From Bacteroidota bacterium (GTDB taxonomy: Bacteria > Bacteroidota > Bacteroidia > B-17B0 > Aurantibacillaceae), in assembly GCA_947487905.1 (NCBI GenBank), contig CANLAV010000011.1:1-33756 (forward strand): a stretch of DNA of 33,756 bases, in the 5' to 3' direction. The notes under the pieces are model-generated. The model was not told the DNA's origin, did not search any database, and saw only the letters and a program-made list of their open reading frames with translations. The position numbers and the translations under genes were made by a program. Shown here in pieces: positions 1 to 7,600 of this stretch (positions are counted from its first letter, which is position 1; each line of letters opens with the position of its first letter).

Positions 1-371
1 AGATTATACCCTTCAAAAATAGTCCCAGATGGATTACCTTCGTTATTATATAGTTGTTTATAGTTTCTATTAATTTTTAGCGATGTAAAAGCCATTTCAT
101 TTTCAGGAATCCCATTTTTCTTTAAAAAAGATTTTACCGCTTCAATGTCGTTTTTTATTAATGCATTTGATTCAGCTAAGGTGCCCGCATTTCTAGAAAA
201 CGTGGCATTCCAGACAATTAAATCCGAATCAAAGTTTTGAGTTCCTAGGCCGGTCACGCCGATATTATTATAAGAAACGTGCGTTGTTTGCCATGCAGAA
301 CTTAGCTTTGCTCCAATAAAAATTAGTGCTACTGCAATAATAGACGATGAAATTATTTTTGACGTTTTCAT
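1..371 (-). CDS. SIMPL (DUF541) domain protein, C-terminus cut by window edge
   Basis: Only the first 123 codons are present; the gene runs off the left edge. The start at 371 gives a typical signal peptide (Lys at positions 2 and 5, then a hydrophobic stretch ending near residue 25), so the product is probably exported or anchored to the inner membrane. The mature part begins with a short beta segment (NNIGVTGLG) followed by DSDLIVWNATF and a long helix. This is the layout of SIMPL/DUF541 proteins, a family of periplasmic or outer-membrane proteins whose biochemical role is poorly defined. It follows the rpmB-rpmG-DUF4295 operon on the same strand but lies beyond a hairpin terminator, so it is probably transcribed separately. 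I saw no clear promoter of its own. Confidence 0.75.
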   Translation of the reverse strand, partial: MKTSKIISSSIIAVALIFIGAKLSSAWQTTHVSYNNIGVTGLGTQNFDSDLIVWNATFSRNAGTLAESNALIKNDIEAVKSFLKKNGIPENEMAFTSLKINRNYKQLYNNEGNPSGTIFEGYN

Positions 372-395
372 AGTATTTAAATGGTATTAAAACAA

Positions 396-429
396 AAAAT
401 TTCTTTCCTATTAAAAAGAAAGAAATTTT
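396..429 (-). terminator. Hairpin terminator after rpmB-rpmG-DUF4295
   Basis: A perfect 12-bp inverted repeat has arms 396-407 and 418-429 around a 10-nt loop. On the minus strand the stem is followed by TTGTTTTAATA, a U-rich run. It lies 25 bases after the DUF4295 stop codon and fits an intrinsic terminator for the ribosomal-protein operon. Confidence 0.65.
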
Positions 430-453
430 AAAATAGTTATATTATTAGTGCAA

Positions 454-606
454 TTATTTTTTCAAATAATCAGCTACTAGTTCATTTTGAACAATTTCCT
501 CTCTAAATGCATAAGCACCAGTTTTTGGTGACTTAATAACTTTAATTACTTTAGTAAAGCTATTTCCTTTACCAGTTTTTAGTGTTGCAACTACTTTCTT
601 TGCCAT
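454..606 (-). CDS. DUF4295 family ribosome-associated mini-protein
   Basis: This is a 50-residue basic protein that starts MAKKVVATLKTGKG and ends VADYLKK. The sequence matches the DUF4295 family, a very small, highly conserved Bacteroidota protein encoded next to rpmG. It lies 20 bases after rpmG, in the same operon as rpmB. The size, high Lys content and company point to a ribosomal component. From memory, the Flavobacterium johnsoniae ribosome structure has an extra large-subunit protein named bL38 that may be this family; I cannot confirm that here. The frame is open from ATG at 606 to TAA at 454. Confidence 0.85.
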   Translation of the reverse strand: MAKKVVATLKTGKGNSFTKVIKVIKSPKTGAYAFREEIVQNELVADYLKK

Positions 607-626
607 TGTATCTTAGTTTTAATGGG

Positions 627-809
627 TTATTTAATCTCTTTATGAGTTGTCATTTTTTTCAAGATCGGGTTGTATTTTTTTAATTCAATACGATCAGGAG
701 TATTTTTTTTGTTTTTAGTAGTAATGTAACGAGACGTTCCATGTTTACCACTGTCTTTGTGCTCTGTGCACTCTAAAATTACTTGAATTCTATTTCCTTT
801 TTTTGCCAT
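627..809 (-). CDS. rpmG: 50S ribosomal protein L33 (bL33)
   Basis: This 60-residue basic protein has the bL33 core: [17 protein letters not shown], then SGTSRYIT-like residues ([17 protein letters not shown]) and a Lys-rich end containing KKYNP. bL33 sits near the E site of the large subunit. Only one Cys is present (residue 14), so this is the form without the four-Cys zinc site, as is usual in Bacteroidota. It lies between rpmB (25 bases upstream) and the DUF4295 gene (20 bases downstream) and is probably co-transcribed with both. Confidence 0.97.
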   Translation of the reverse strand: MAKKGNRIQVILECTEHKDSGKHGTSRYITTKNKKNTPDRIELKKYNPILKKMTTHKEIK

Positions 810-834
810 TTTCGTTGGTATATTATAATTTAGA

Positions 835-1071
835 CTAAGCTAAAATGCCGTTTTCTACAGCGTCTTTTAAGCAAGCGTAAATTCCTTTTTTATTAATATT
901 TTTAATTGCAGAAGTTGATACACGAAGTGTAACCCACTCACCAGTTTCTGGGATAAAAAACTTTTTAGTTTTTAAATTTACTTTGAACTGACGAGGTGTT
1001 TTAGCGTTTGAAAACGAAACGTTGTTTCCTTTCATCGCCTTTTTTCCAGTTAATTGACAAATACGTGACAT
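835..1071 (-). CDS. rpmB: 50S ribosomal protein L28 (bL28)
   Basis: This 78-residue protein has the bL28 signature: [19 protein letters not shown] at the start, then [13 protein letters not shown] and ending in a [11 protein letters not shown]-like helix. It is a large-subunit ribosomal protein and the first gene of the rpmB-rpmG-DUF4295 operon. A strong Bacteroidota-type promoter lies about 47 bases upstream. The length is normal for the family. Confidence 0.97.
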   Translation of the reverse strand: MSRICQLTGKKAMKGNNVSFSNAKTPRQFKVNLKTKKFFIPETGEWVTLRVSTSAIKNINKKGIYACLKDAVENGILA

Positions 1072-1117
1072 GTTATTTTATTCTCTTTAAATTGTTATTC
1101 CTCTTAAAATAGGGACG

Positions 1118-1148
1118 CAAATATAGTATTCTTTTTTTAATCAACAAA
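1118..1148 (-). promoter_or_regulatory. Bacteroidota-type promoter of rpmB operon
   Basis: On the minus strand there is TTTG (1145-1148), a 19-base spacer, then TATATTTG (1118-1125). This matches the Bacteroidota primary sigma consensus TTTG-N19-TAnnTTTG exactly. The predicted transcript start is about 1112, which leaves a leader of about 40 nt before the rpmB ATG at 1071. Confidence 0.8.
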
Positions 1149-1203
1149 ATAATGTTGGTTTATTTCTAAAATAATATACTTGCGTCCAAAAATAGTTGTT
1201 TAT

Positions 1204-1234
1204 GTTGAGTACTGAATATGATTCAGTATTCAAC
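1204..1234 (-). terminator. Long inverted repeat after DEAD-box helicase gene
   Basis: The arms 1204-1217 and 1221-1234 are complementary over 14 positions around a 3-base loop, with one imperfect pair (C-A on the minus strand, G-U on the plus strand). The repeat starts 13 bases past the helicase stop codon. On the minus strand the U-rich run (CTATTTTT) comes about 10 bases after the stem rather than at once, so it may act as a terminator or as a 3'-end stabilising hairpin. Confidence 0.55.
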
Positions 1235-1246
1235 AAATTTCATTAT

Positions 1247-3268
1247 TTAGTCTTTGGTAAAGCGTCCGCGTCTTTCTCCGCCTTCTGACGAGCCTCCAAA
1301 TGGTCTATCGCCTGATGGTTTATTTTCGCCTCCTTCACGAGAACTTACAAACGGTTTACGTTCGCCACTTCCATAAGTTTTACGTTCGCCTGAAGTTCTT
1401 TCTCCACCATATGATTTACGCTCTCCACTTCTTTCTCCACCACCATATGATTTACGCTCTCCACTTCTTTCACCACCACCGTATGATTTACGCTCTCCAC
1501 TTCTTTCTCCACCGCCATAAGATTTACGTTCTCCACTTCTTTCTCCTCCACCGTAAGAACGGCGTTCTCCACCACCATATGATTTACGTTCTCCGCTTCT
1601 TTCTCCACCACCGTATGAACGACGTTGACCATCTTCTCTTGAACCACCACCATAAGAACGTTTTTCTCCGTATCCTCCTGAAGGTTTTGCCTTAGATACT
1701 TCAAAAGAAATACCACGGCCATTAAATTCAATGCCGGCTTTATTTAAAGCTAGTAAGGGGTCAACAAATTTATTTTCAGTTTCAAAAAACGAGAAACTAT
1801 TTTTAACATCAATGTTAAAAATCATACGTGCTTGAATATTTGAAATTTCAACTAAGAAATCTTTGATAGAATTTTTATTAAACCCATCTAATACACCCAT
1901 ATTAACGAAGAAGCGAGTTGTTTTACCATTACTTCCGCCATCATTGCCCATGTTTAAATCTTGAGAATTTTGATAGTAATTATAGAAACGGTTAAACTCT
2001 TCAGAAATAAATCGTTTAATTAATTCTTCTTTCGTTAAATCTTTTAACTCTTCGTAAATTTTTGGAAGGTATTTTTCAATTTCATCATCTTTTACTTCTA
2101 CATTATGTAATTTAGTCACTAAATGAAATAATTGTTTTTCGCAAACTGCTACACCATCAGGAACATCAGCTTTTACAAAGGTATTGCCCATAATGCGTTC
2201 AATATCTCTGATTTTACCTTGTTCACGGGGCGTTACAATAGCGATAGCAATACCTGATTTTCCTGCTCTTCCTGTTCTACCTGAACGGTGCGTGTAGTTT
2301 TCAGCTTCTTCTGGTAAATTGTAATTAATAACATGAGTTACATTATTCACGTCAATTCCACGAGCTGCAACATCTGTTGCAACAAGCATCTGTAAGGTAC
2401 GACTACGGAATCGTTTCATTACTAAATCACGTTGAGCTTGCGATAAATCTCCATGAATAGCATCTGCGTTGTAACCATCTTTAATTAAGTTATCTGCTAC
2501 TTCTTGCGTTTCAGCTTTAGTACGGCAAAAAACAATTCCAAATATATCTGGGTAAAAATCAGCAATACGTTTTAATGCGGCGTATCTATCACGTTGGTTA
2601 ACTGTGTAATAAATATGCTCAATGGTATCAGCACCTTGATTTTTCTTTCCAACACTAATTTCTAATGGAGATTCCATGTATTTGCTTGCAATACGCTCAA
2701 CTTCGCGAGGCATTGTTGCAGAAAATAACCATGTGTTTTTTGTTGGAGGTGTATTACTTAAAATTAAATCTAAATCATCTTTAAAACCCATGTTTAGCAT
2801 TTCGTCTGCTTCATCAAGCACAACAATATCTACATGCGATAAATCCATGGCCTTACGATCAATTAAATCGATTAAACGGCCTGGTGTAGCTACAACAACT
2901 TGTGAGCCATTTTTTAAATCACGGATTTGACCCATAATTGGCGCCCCACCATAAACAGCTGTTACTTTTAAACCACCTAAATATTTTGAATAATTTATTA
3001 AGTCTTTACTAATTTGCACACATAATTCACGAGTTGGCGCTAATATAAGTGTTTGTGTAAAACGAGATGTTAAATCTAATTTTGATAATAATGGTAAACC
3101 AAAGGCTGCGGTTTTTCCTGTTCCTGTTTGCGCTAAAGCTACTAAATCAGATGATTTGTCTTTTAATTGCGCGATTGTTTGTTCTTGAATGGGAGTTGGA
3201 CTTTCGAAGCCCATCTCAGTTACGGCTTTAAGGAGCATTGGCTCCAAGCCTAAGTCTTGAAATGTCAT
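1247..3268 (-). CDS. DEAD-box RNA helicase with DbpA-type RNA-binding domain and SYGGGERSGERK repeat tail
   Basis: This is an ATP-dependent RNA helicase of 673 residues, expected in the cytoplasm in ribosome assembly, RNA decay or cold adaptation. All core motifs are intact: Q motif in residues 1-32 (FxxLGL, SPTPIQ), motif I AQTGTGKT at 46-53, PTREL at 78-82, DEAD at 152-155, SAT at 183-185 and HRSGRTGRAG at 327-336. A region near 455-530 (TTRFFVNMGVLDGF to GRGISFEVSKA) fits the DbpA C-terminal RNA-binding fold. Residues 538-638 are tandem Ser-Tyr-Gly-Gly-Gly/Glu-Arg repeats, probably disordered and RNA-binding. The gene is a single unit with its own promoter and a long leader. The general type resembles DeaD/CsdA/DbpA; I cannot assign it to one subfamily. 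Confidence 0.96.
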   Translation of the reverse strand: MTFQDLGLEPMLLKAVTEMGFESPTPIQEQTIAQLKDKSSDLVALAQTGTGKTAAFGLPLLSKLDLTSRFTQTLILAPTRELCVQISKDLINYSKYLGGLKVTAVYGGAPIMGQIRDLKNGSQVVVATPGRLIDLIDRKAMDLSHVDIVVLDEADEMLNMGFKDDLDLILSNTPPTKNTWLFSATMPREVERIASKYMESPLEISVGKKNQGADTIEHIYYTVNQRDRYAALKRIADFYPDIFGIVFCRTKAETQEVADNLIKDGYNADAIHGDLSQAQRDLVMKRFRSRTLQMLVATDVAARGIDVNNVTHVINYNLPEEAENYTHRSGRTGRAGKSGIAIAIVTPREQGKIRDIERIMGNTFVKADVPDGVAVCEKQLFHLVTKLHNVEVKDDEIEKYLPKIYEELKDLTKEELIKRFISEEFNRFYNYYQNSQDLNMGNDGGSNGKTTRFFVNMGVLDGFNKNSIKDFLVEISNIQARMIFNIDVKNSFSFFETENKFVDPLLALNKAGIEFNGRGISFEVSKAKPSGGYGEKRSYGGGSREDGQRRSYGGGERSGERKSYGGGERRSYGGGERSGERKSYGGGERSGERKSYGGGERSGERKSYGGGERSGERKSYGGERTSGERKTYGSGERKPFVSSREGGENKPSGDRPFGGSSEGGERRGRFTKD
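1355..1657 (-). repeat. Tandem coding repeats (36-bp unit) in helicase tail
   Basis: The DNA encodes repeated SYGGGERSGERK units. Four complete, nearly identical 36-bp units occupy 1415-1558, flanked by one more full unit and several partial or variant units (SYGGGERR, SYGGERTSGERK, TYGSGERK). Differences between units are mostly synonymous third-base changes. Such arrays change copy number readily by slippage or recombination while staying in frame. Confidence 0.9.
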
Positions 3269-3398
3269 TTTTTGTTTTTTTATTTTGATTAATACTAGCT
3301 GCTCTATTGATTTAATTTCCGCAGTAGCTGTGATTATCCTTGCCGACGTCTGGCTAAATCACAATGGTATGGATGCAAATATTAAATCTTTTGCGCGA

Positions 3399-3429
3399 CA
3401 AATGTAATACTAATTTAGTTAATAACAAA
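3399..3429 (-). promoter_or_regulatory. Bacteroidota-type promoter of DEAD-box helicase
   Basis: On the minus strand there is TTTG (3426-3429), a 19-base spacer, then TACATTTG (3399-3406), a full match to TTTG-N19-TAnnTTTG. The expected transcript start is about 3392, giving an untranslated leader of about 124 nt before the ATG at 3268. The leader holds an inverted repeat, GTGATT (3330-3335) with AATCAC (3357-3362). Confidence 0.75.
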
Positions 3430-3460
3430 ATATTAACAAAAATAATGATAGAATAGATTA

Positions 3461-3497
3461 AAAAAACCCTTATTCATTAAATGAATAAGGGTTTTTA
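3461..3497. terminator. Bidirectional-looking terminator after thioredoxin gene
   Basis: CCCTTATTCATT (3467-3478) is repeated in inverted form at 3480-3491, flanked by a run of A on the left and a run of T on the right. On the minus strand this is a G/C-based stem followed by at least six U residues, 20-50 bases after the thioredoxin-like gene's stop codon. It is symmetric and could work in either direction, but only the minus-strand gene ends here. Confidence 0.85.
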
Positions 3498-3515
3498 CAT
3501 GATTTTAAGCGATAA

Positions 3516-5033
3516 TTACTTTTTAATGGCTTTGTTTTCTGCTTCCATTTGAGCAATAATGTCTTTTACTTGCTCTGTTCCTATACGTTTTGCTTTGATA
3601 CGTTTATTTTTATCTAATACATATATCACAGGAGTTGAATAAATATCATATTTTTCTTTGATATTATTGATATGAATGCCATCATAAACATTAATCCAAT
3701 CTAATTTATTTTCTATAATGTATTTGCGATATTTATCGTATTCATGTTGTGTGTATACACTAAATACTTTTACGTCTTTTTTATCTTTTAATAACGCATG
3801 GTATTCTTCTAGTAATTTTGGTATTTCTGTTTTGCAATGACCGCAATCAACGTCCCAAAATACTAGCACTAGGTATTCAGCTTTAACCGACGACATGGTA
3901 ACAAATTGTTGTGCAAGATTTTGAATGTTATCATAGTATAGTTTTGTAGCACCAGCACTTGTTTTCACGGTATCAAAGCCCATTTTCGCTATTGATTTAT
4001 GACCAACTGTATCAATCATTAATAAATCTGGAGCGATGTTTCCTAATAATATTGGTTTTAAGATATCACCTCTTTTCTCAATGTTATCGATTGTTTTATC
4101 ATCATAAATTCCTTTTGCTTTTCCAGTTCTGAAATATGTATCGATAATATGAACAAATACTTTGTCAAATCCCATTACCTTTGATGATTCATAAGTTGGG
4201 GTGAAATAAGCCAATAGAAACATGTTCATTTTTGACCCTTGTTTTGTTTTACTCATCATTCTATCAATTTCAACATTAATCGAATCTGGATTCTGAATAA
4301 CAACACTATTAAAATATTTTTTTACTCTATCGGCAAAAAAAGGCGTACGCATCATTCCATCATCTTCAAAATTTAAACCATCCCAATAATGTGCTTTGTA
4401 GTAATTATACACATACATACTGTCAGGTCTACCGTTAGATGCTTTCGGGATGTCTTTTGCTTCTTTTTCTGATTTTAATTTAATCACATCACCTACAAAA
4501 GTGCCTGTATGTTCATCCATGAATTTTTTTTCAAATGCAATAACGCTTTCGTTTAATTCTTTCGTTTTGTCATTTATAAATTTAGTTGAATCCTCCTTTT
4601 TCATGCCAACAGTTTTTGTCCTGAAGTCTGTGAATTCAATATTTTTGGCGGTAATGAATTTGATGTAAGAGAAAAAATCATCATTTTGTTTTGAGTTCGA
4701 ACATTTCAATGTTTTTACTAAATCATTGGCATCAGTAGATAGTTGAAGTTTTTGATCTTTGTCATCAATAAAGAAATCAAAATAACGCGCTTTTTCCTGG
4801 CTTACTAAATAGTAAACACCTTTATCTAATTTATTTTTTCCTTTAAAGGTGATCATTCCTTTATCAATTTTCTTGCAAGTATCTGCTAAATAAGATTTAT
4901 CAAATTGATAATAGGCAAGGTAAGCAACCGTATCTTTACAGTTCTTGAAATTAATTTTTATTTCATATCCTGTTTGTGCGCTGATAGAGTAAATGGATGA
5001 TAATAAAGCAATGTTTAAAAAAAGTGTTTTCAT
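3516..5033 (-). CDS. TlpA-like thioredoxin-family protein with DUF4369-like N-terminus
   Basis: This is a 505-residue exported thiol-disulfide protein. Residues 1-19 form a Sec signal peptide ending in ISAQ. Residues about 20-110 (EIKINFKNCKDTVAYLAYY) look like the DUF4369 beta domain common in Bacteroidota TlpA-like proteins. The middle is helical and resembles DUF5106. From about residue 380 there is a thioredoxin fold: LVLVFWDVDCGHC with the redox pair C397 and C400, then EIPKL, and YSTPVIYVLD with the cis-Pro near 475. It probably reduces or transfers electrons to disulfides in the periplasm; the partner is unknown. It is a single gene with a strong terminator. A possible -7 box (TAAATTTG at 5079-5086) lies upstream, but I see no good -33 box. 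Confidence 0.88.
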   Translation of the reverse strand: MKTLFLNIALLSSIYSISAQTGYEIKINFKNCKDTVAYLAYYQFDKSYLADTCKKIDKGMITFKGKNKLDKGVYYLVSQEKARYFDFFIDDKDQKLQLSTDANDLVKTLKCSNSKQNDDFFSYIKFITAKNIEFTDFRTKTVGMKKEDSTKFINDKTKELNESVIAFEKKFMDEHTGTFVGDVIKLKSEKEAKDIPKASNGRPDSMYVYNYYKAHYWDGLNFEDDGMMRTPFFADRVKKYFNSVVIQNPDSINVEIDRMMSKTKQGSKMNMFLLAYFTPTYESSKVMGFDKVFVHIIDTYFRTGKAKGIYDDKTIDNIEKRGDILKPILLGNIAPDLLMIDTVGHKSIAKMGFDTVKTSAGATKLYYDNIQNLAQQFVTMSSVKAEYLVLVFWDVDCGHCKTEIPKLLEEYHALLKDKKDVKVFSVYTQHEYDKYRKYIIENKLDWINVYDGIHINNIKEKYDIYSTPVIYVLDKNKRIKAKRIGTEQVKDIIAQMEAENKAIKK

Positions 5034-5176
5034 AATGTTTTTTTAGAAAGTATAAATATAGTTGAATTTATAATATTTCAAATTTAAGTGCTTAAGTTAA
5101 ATGATGACCATTAAAATTTGTTAAAAATGGAACTATTGAGTTAATCTTATTGGTGAACGAGTGAACCATAAAAAAT

Positions 5177-7477
5177 TTAGTCAATTGACTTTTTATTATA
5201 AATAGTATATCCAAAATGAAAGAAGAATGAAAAGCTGTTTTGTTTTTTATCGTAGTAATTTAAACCAACGCTCAGCGGACCAATTGGTGAATGATAAACT
5301 AATGCACCCATTCCTAAAAAATTACGGTATAAAAAAGGTGCGCTATATTCTGCTTTTCCGTCTTTTGTTTTTAAAATGGATTGTATAGGCTGAAAAAAAT
5401 AACCTTCAAATCTAACGTCAATATTTTTCATGGGATTTGCAATTAATTTCAAACCTGTAGCAAAATATTTATGGGCGCGGTAATTATCAATAAAAATTGT
5501 TTGACTTTCTGGAATGGGATTAAATGCTGGCGCGGATAGTATAGAGGCATTGTAATTTCTAAAGAAATCTTGAGTTGAATAAACGACTTCTCCAAAAGCA
5601 CCTACCTTAAAGTATTTAATAGGTTTAATATATTTATCAATACTAAGTTTAAAATTAAACCAACTATGTCCTGGTGTATTTATTGATTTAATTGAATCTG
5701 TGGCCGTTGTACCTGGGATATAACTTTCCAATCCATTTAAAAACTTAGCTCTAAACAATAATTTAGTTCCCTCTGAAGCATATTGTTTTCGATTATGTGT
5801 ATTGATTTGGTAAGAGATTTGCCCAAACTGAAAATCAAAAATAGAAACATCACTGGTGTCTGTTTTTGTAAATTGTTCTGCTTGGTAGTATCTGTTTTTC
5901 CATTCGCTAATACCGCCAGTTAATTCAACTTTTCCGGTATTACCAAGTGGCATGCCTATATTTAATTCTCCAAAAAAATCGTCTTGTATGAGATAGGCTG
6001 GTTTTTCGAAGTTATAAAATAACGTACTGCTTTTGTAGTAATCCCAACGAGAAATGGTGATCGAAGGTTCTATATAAAATGGAATTTTGGTTGGAATTTC
6101 AAATCTAAGTTTGGTTAATGAACTTGAAGTAAGTTTACCTAAGTACCCATTAGCATAAGCTGTAAAACCAATTTTACCAACATGATTGTATTGTACACCT
6201 AAGAAAAAATGGCTGATTGGACGATTAGAAATATTGCCTCCTATATCTAAAAAAAAATGTTTGTCTTTTTTTGTATTTAAAGTTAGAGTGTATTTTCCTG
6301 TAGCTGTATCTAGTTTTGAAGTAGGATAGGATGATTTTATTTTTTCATCCGACATCATTCTAAAATACTGTCTTTTCAATTGTTTCATCGTAAACTCTTC
6401 ACGGCTTTTTGTGATCGTTTTTGTTACAAAAGATTCTGTTTTTTTGTTTACGCCATTTACAATTACCTTATTGTAAATTATTTTTTCTGATAGGCATTTC
6501 GCTTTAAATCTATTTCTTTTTTCTAATAATTGAAGGCTATCAGAATAATGATACATGTGTTTTTTTATTTCTGAAATTTGTCTTATTGTCGCAACGTAAC
6601 CACTGTCTATTAATCTTTGCACCATATCGAAATCAAAACTACTAACATTAGCCCAAGGTTGAATTGTAACAGCATTTTCGCAAACAGGATTAAAATTACT
6701 TTTTTTCATCAACATGTTACGAAGTTGTAAAAACACATTTTCATCATTTGGTATTTCTGTATTTTCTGTAACAGAACTACCAATGATTAAATCAGGAAAT
6801 AATTCATCATACATGATGTTGGTAGGAAAATTATTGTAAAGCCCACCATCAAATAAAAGCGTGCTATCAATTGTAATTGGCCTAATGTAAAATGGATAAC
6901 TCATCGATGCTCTTATGGCAGAAGGTAAATCACCTTTTTTAAAAACAACACTTTCTTTTTTTACAATATCTGAAGCTACGCATCTGAATGGGATGAATAA
7001 ACTATCAAAGTTATAGTTGGATGCCGAATTTGAGGCCGCAAAAGTTTCCATTAAATAAAAATCAATGGGAACAGAGTTTATTAAATTAGTTGGCAGATTT
7101 GTTAGAAACGAATTATTAAACGAGAGTTTGAACATGAGCCATGATGCGTAATCTTCTCTTTTGTTGATGTAATAACCTAATCTTACCGACATTTCACCTT
7201 TAGTTAATTTATAAAAGGTTTCATCTGTCACCATTTTTTCAATTTCTAATGGTGAATAACCCGAGGCGTATAAACCACCAATAATACTGCCTATAGAAGT
7301 TCCGGAAATATAATCAATAGGAATATGATGTTCTTCAAGCGCTTTTAAAACGCCAACGTGAGCTAATCCACTTGCGCCACCTCCACTCATAACAACCCCA
7401 ACGCGTTGTGCATGTAAACTAAAACTAACTATACAAATCAGCAGTGAACATATATATAAGCTATTTTTAAAATTCAT
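5177..7477 (-). CDS. Patatin-like phospholipase fused to POTRA and outer-membrane beta-barrel
   Basis: This 766-residue protein begins with a signal peptide (residues 1-23, ending HAQ). Residues 25-220 are a patatin lipase domain with all key parts: the SGGGASG oxyanion loop at 31-37, the nucleophile motif GTSIG at 59-63 (Ser61), and the dyad Asp in DGG at 210-212. Near 330-400 there is a POTRA-like segment (IIYNKVIVNGV). From about 405 to the end, alternating beta strands end in an aromatic-rich last strand (FFFHFGYTIYN), typical of a BamA/D15-type 16-strand barrel. The whole resembles type Vd autotransporters such as PlpD. It is probably an outer-membrane-anchored phospholipase A; whether the lipase faces out or is released cannot be read from the sequence. 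It is transcribed divergently from the permease gene. Confidence 0.92.
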   Translation of the reverse strand: MNFKNSLYICSLLICIVSFSLHAQRVGVVMSGGGASGLAHVGVLKALEEHHIPIDYISGTSIGSIIGGLYASGYSPLEIEKMVTDETFYKLTKGEMSVRLGYYINKREDYASWLMFKLSFNNSFLTNLPTNLINSVPIDFYLMETFAASNSASNYNFDSLFIPFRCVASDIVKKESVVFKKGDLPSAIRASMSYPFYIRPITIDSTLLFDGGLYNNFPTNIMYDELFPDLIIGSSVTENTEIPNDENVFLQLRNMLMKKSNFNPVCENAVTIQPWANVSSFDFDMVQRLIDSGYVATIRQISEIKKHMYHYSDSLQLLEKRNRFKAKCLSEKIIYNKVIVNGVNKKTESFVTKTITKSREEFTMKQLKRQYFRMMSDEKIKSSYPTSKLDTATGKYTLTLNTKKDKHFFLDIGGNISNRPISHFFLGVQYNHVGKIGFTAYANGYLGKLTSSSLTKLRFEIPTKIPFYIEPSITISRWDYYKSSTLFYNFEKPAYLIQDDFFGELNIGMPLGNTGKVELTGGISEWKNRYYQAEQFTKTDTSDVSIFDFQFGQISYQINTHNRKQYASEGTKLLFRAKFLNGLESYIPGTTATDSIKSINTPGHSWFNFKLSIDKYIKPIKYFKVGAFGEVVYSTQDFFRNYNASILSAPAFNPIPESQTIFIDNYRAHKYFATGLKLIANPMKNIDVRFEGYFFQPIQSILKTKDGKAEYSAPFLYRNFLGMGALVYHSPIGPLSVGLNYYDKKQNSFSFFFHFGYTIYNKKSID

Positions 7478-7600
7478 GTCGAGTTACAAATTTACCTTAA
7501 AAATTTAATTTGTCACATAATACCTCTATGTTCACTAAAAATATTTTATATCCAATTTTATTTTATTTACTTAGCACATTAAAGTTTTTATTTAAATTTT

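Noticed and set aside
1355-1657. Regularly spaced repeats resembling a CRISPR array
   Set aside because: Units are contiguous with no unique spacers, lie in frame in a coding region and have codon-third-position differences. There are no cas genes.
1300-1731. Long open frames on both strands across the helicase tail (about 130 codons each)
   Set aside because: They arise because the 36-bp repeat keeps other frames open. The products are simple His/Phe or Val/Glu repeats with no family match, while the helicase frame is full and continuous.
5179-5190. Twelve-base palindrome AGTCAATTGACT at the end of the patatin gene
   Set aside because: It allows only a 4-bp stem with a 4-base loop and is mostly coding. 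Although a U-rich run follows on the minus strand, it is too weak to call a terminator.
7487-7517. Possible promoter for the patatin gene (TAAATTTG with a TGTG upstream at 19 bases)
   Set aside because: The -33 box is imperfect and the predicted transcript start would lie only about 4 bases before the ATG, so I could not support it well.
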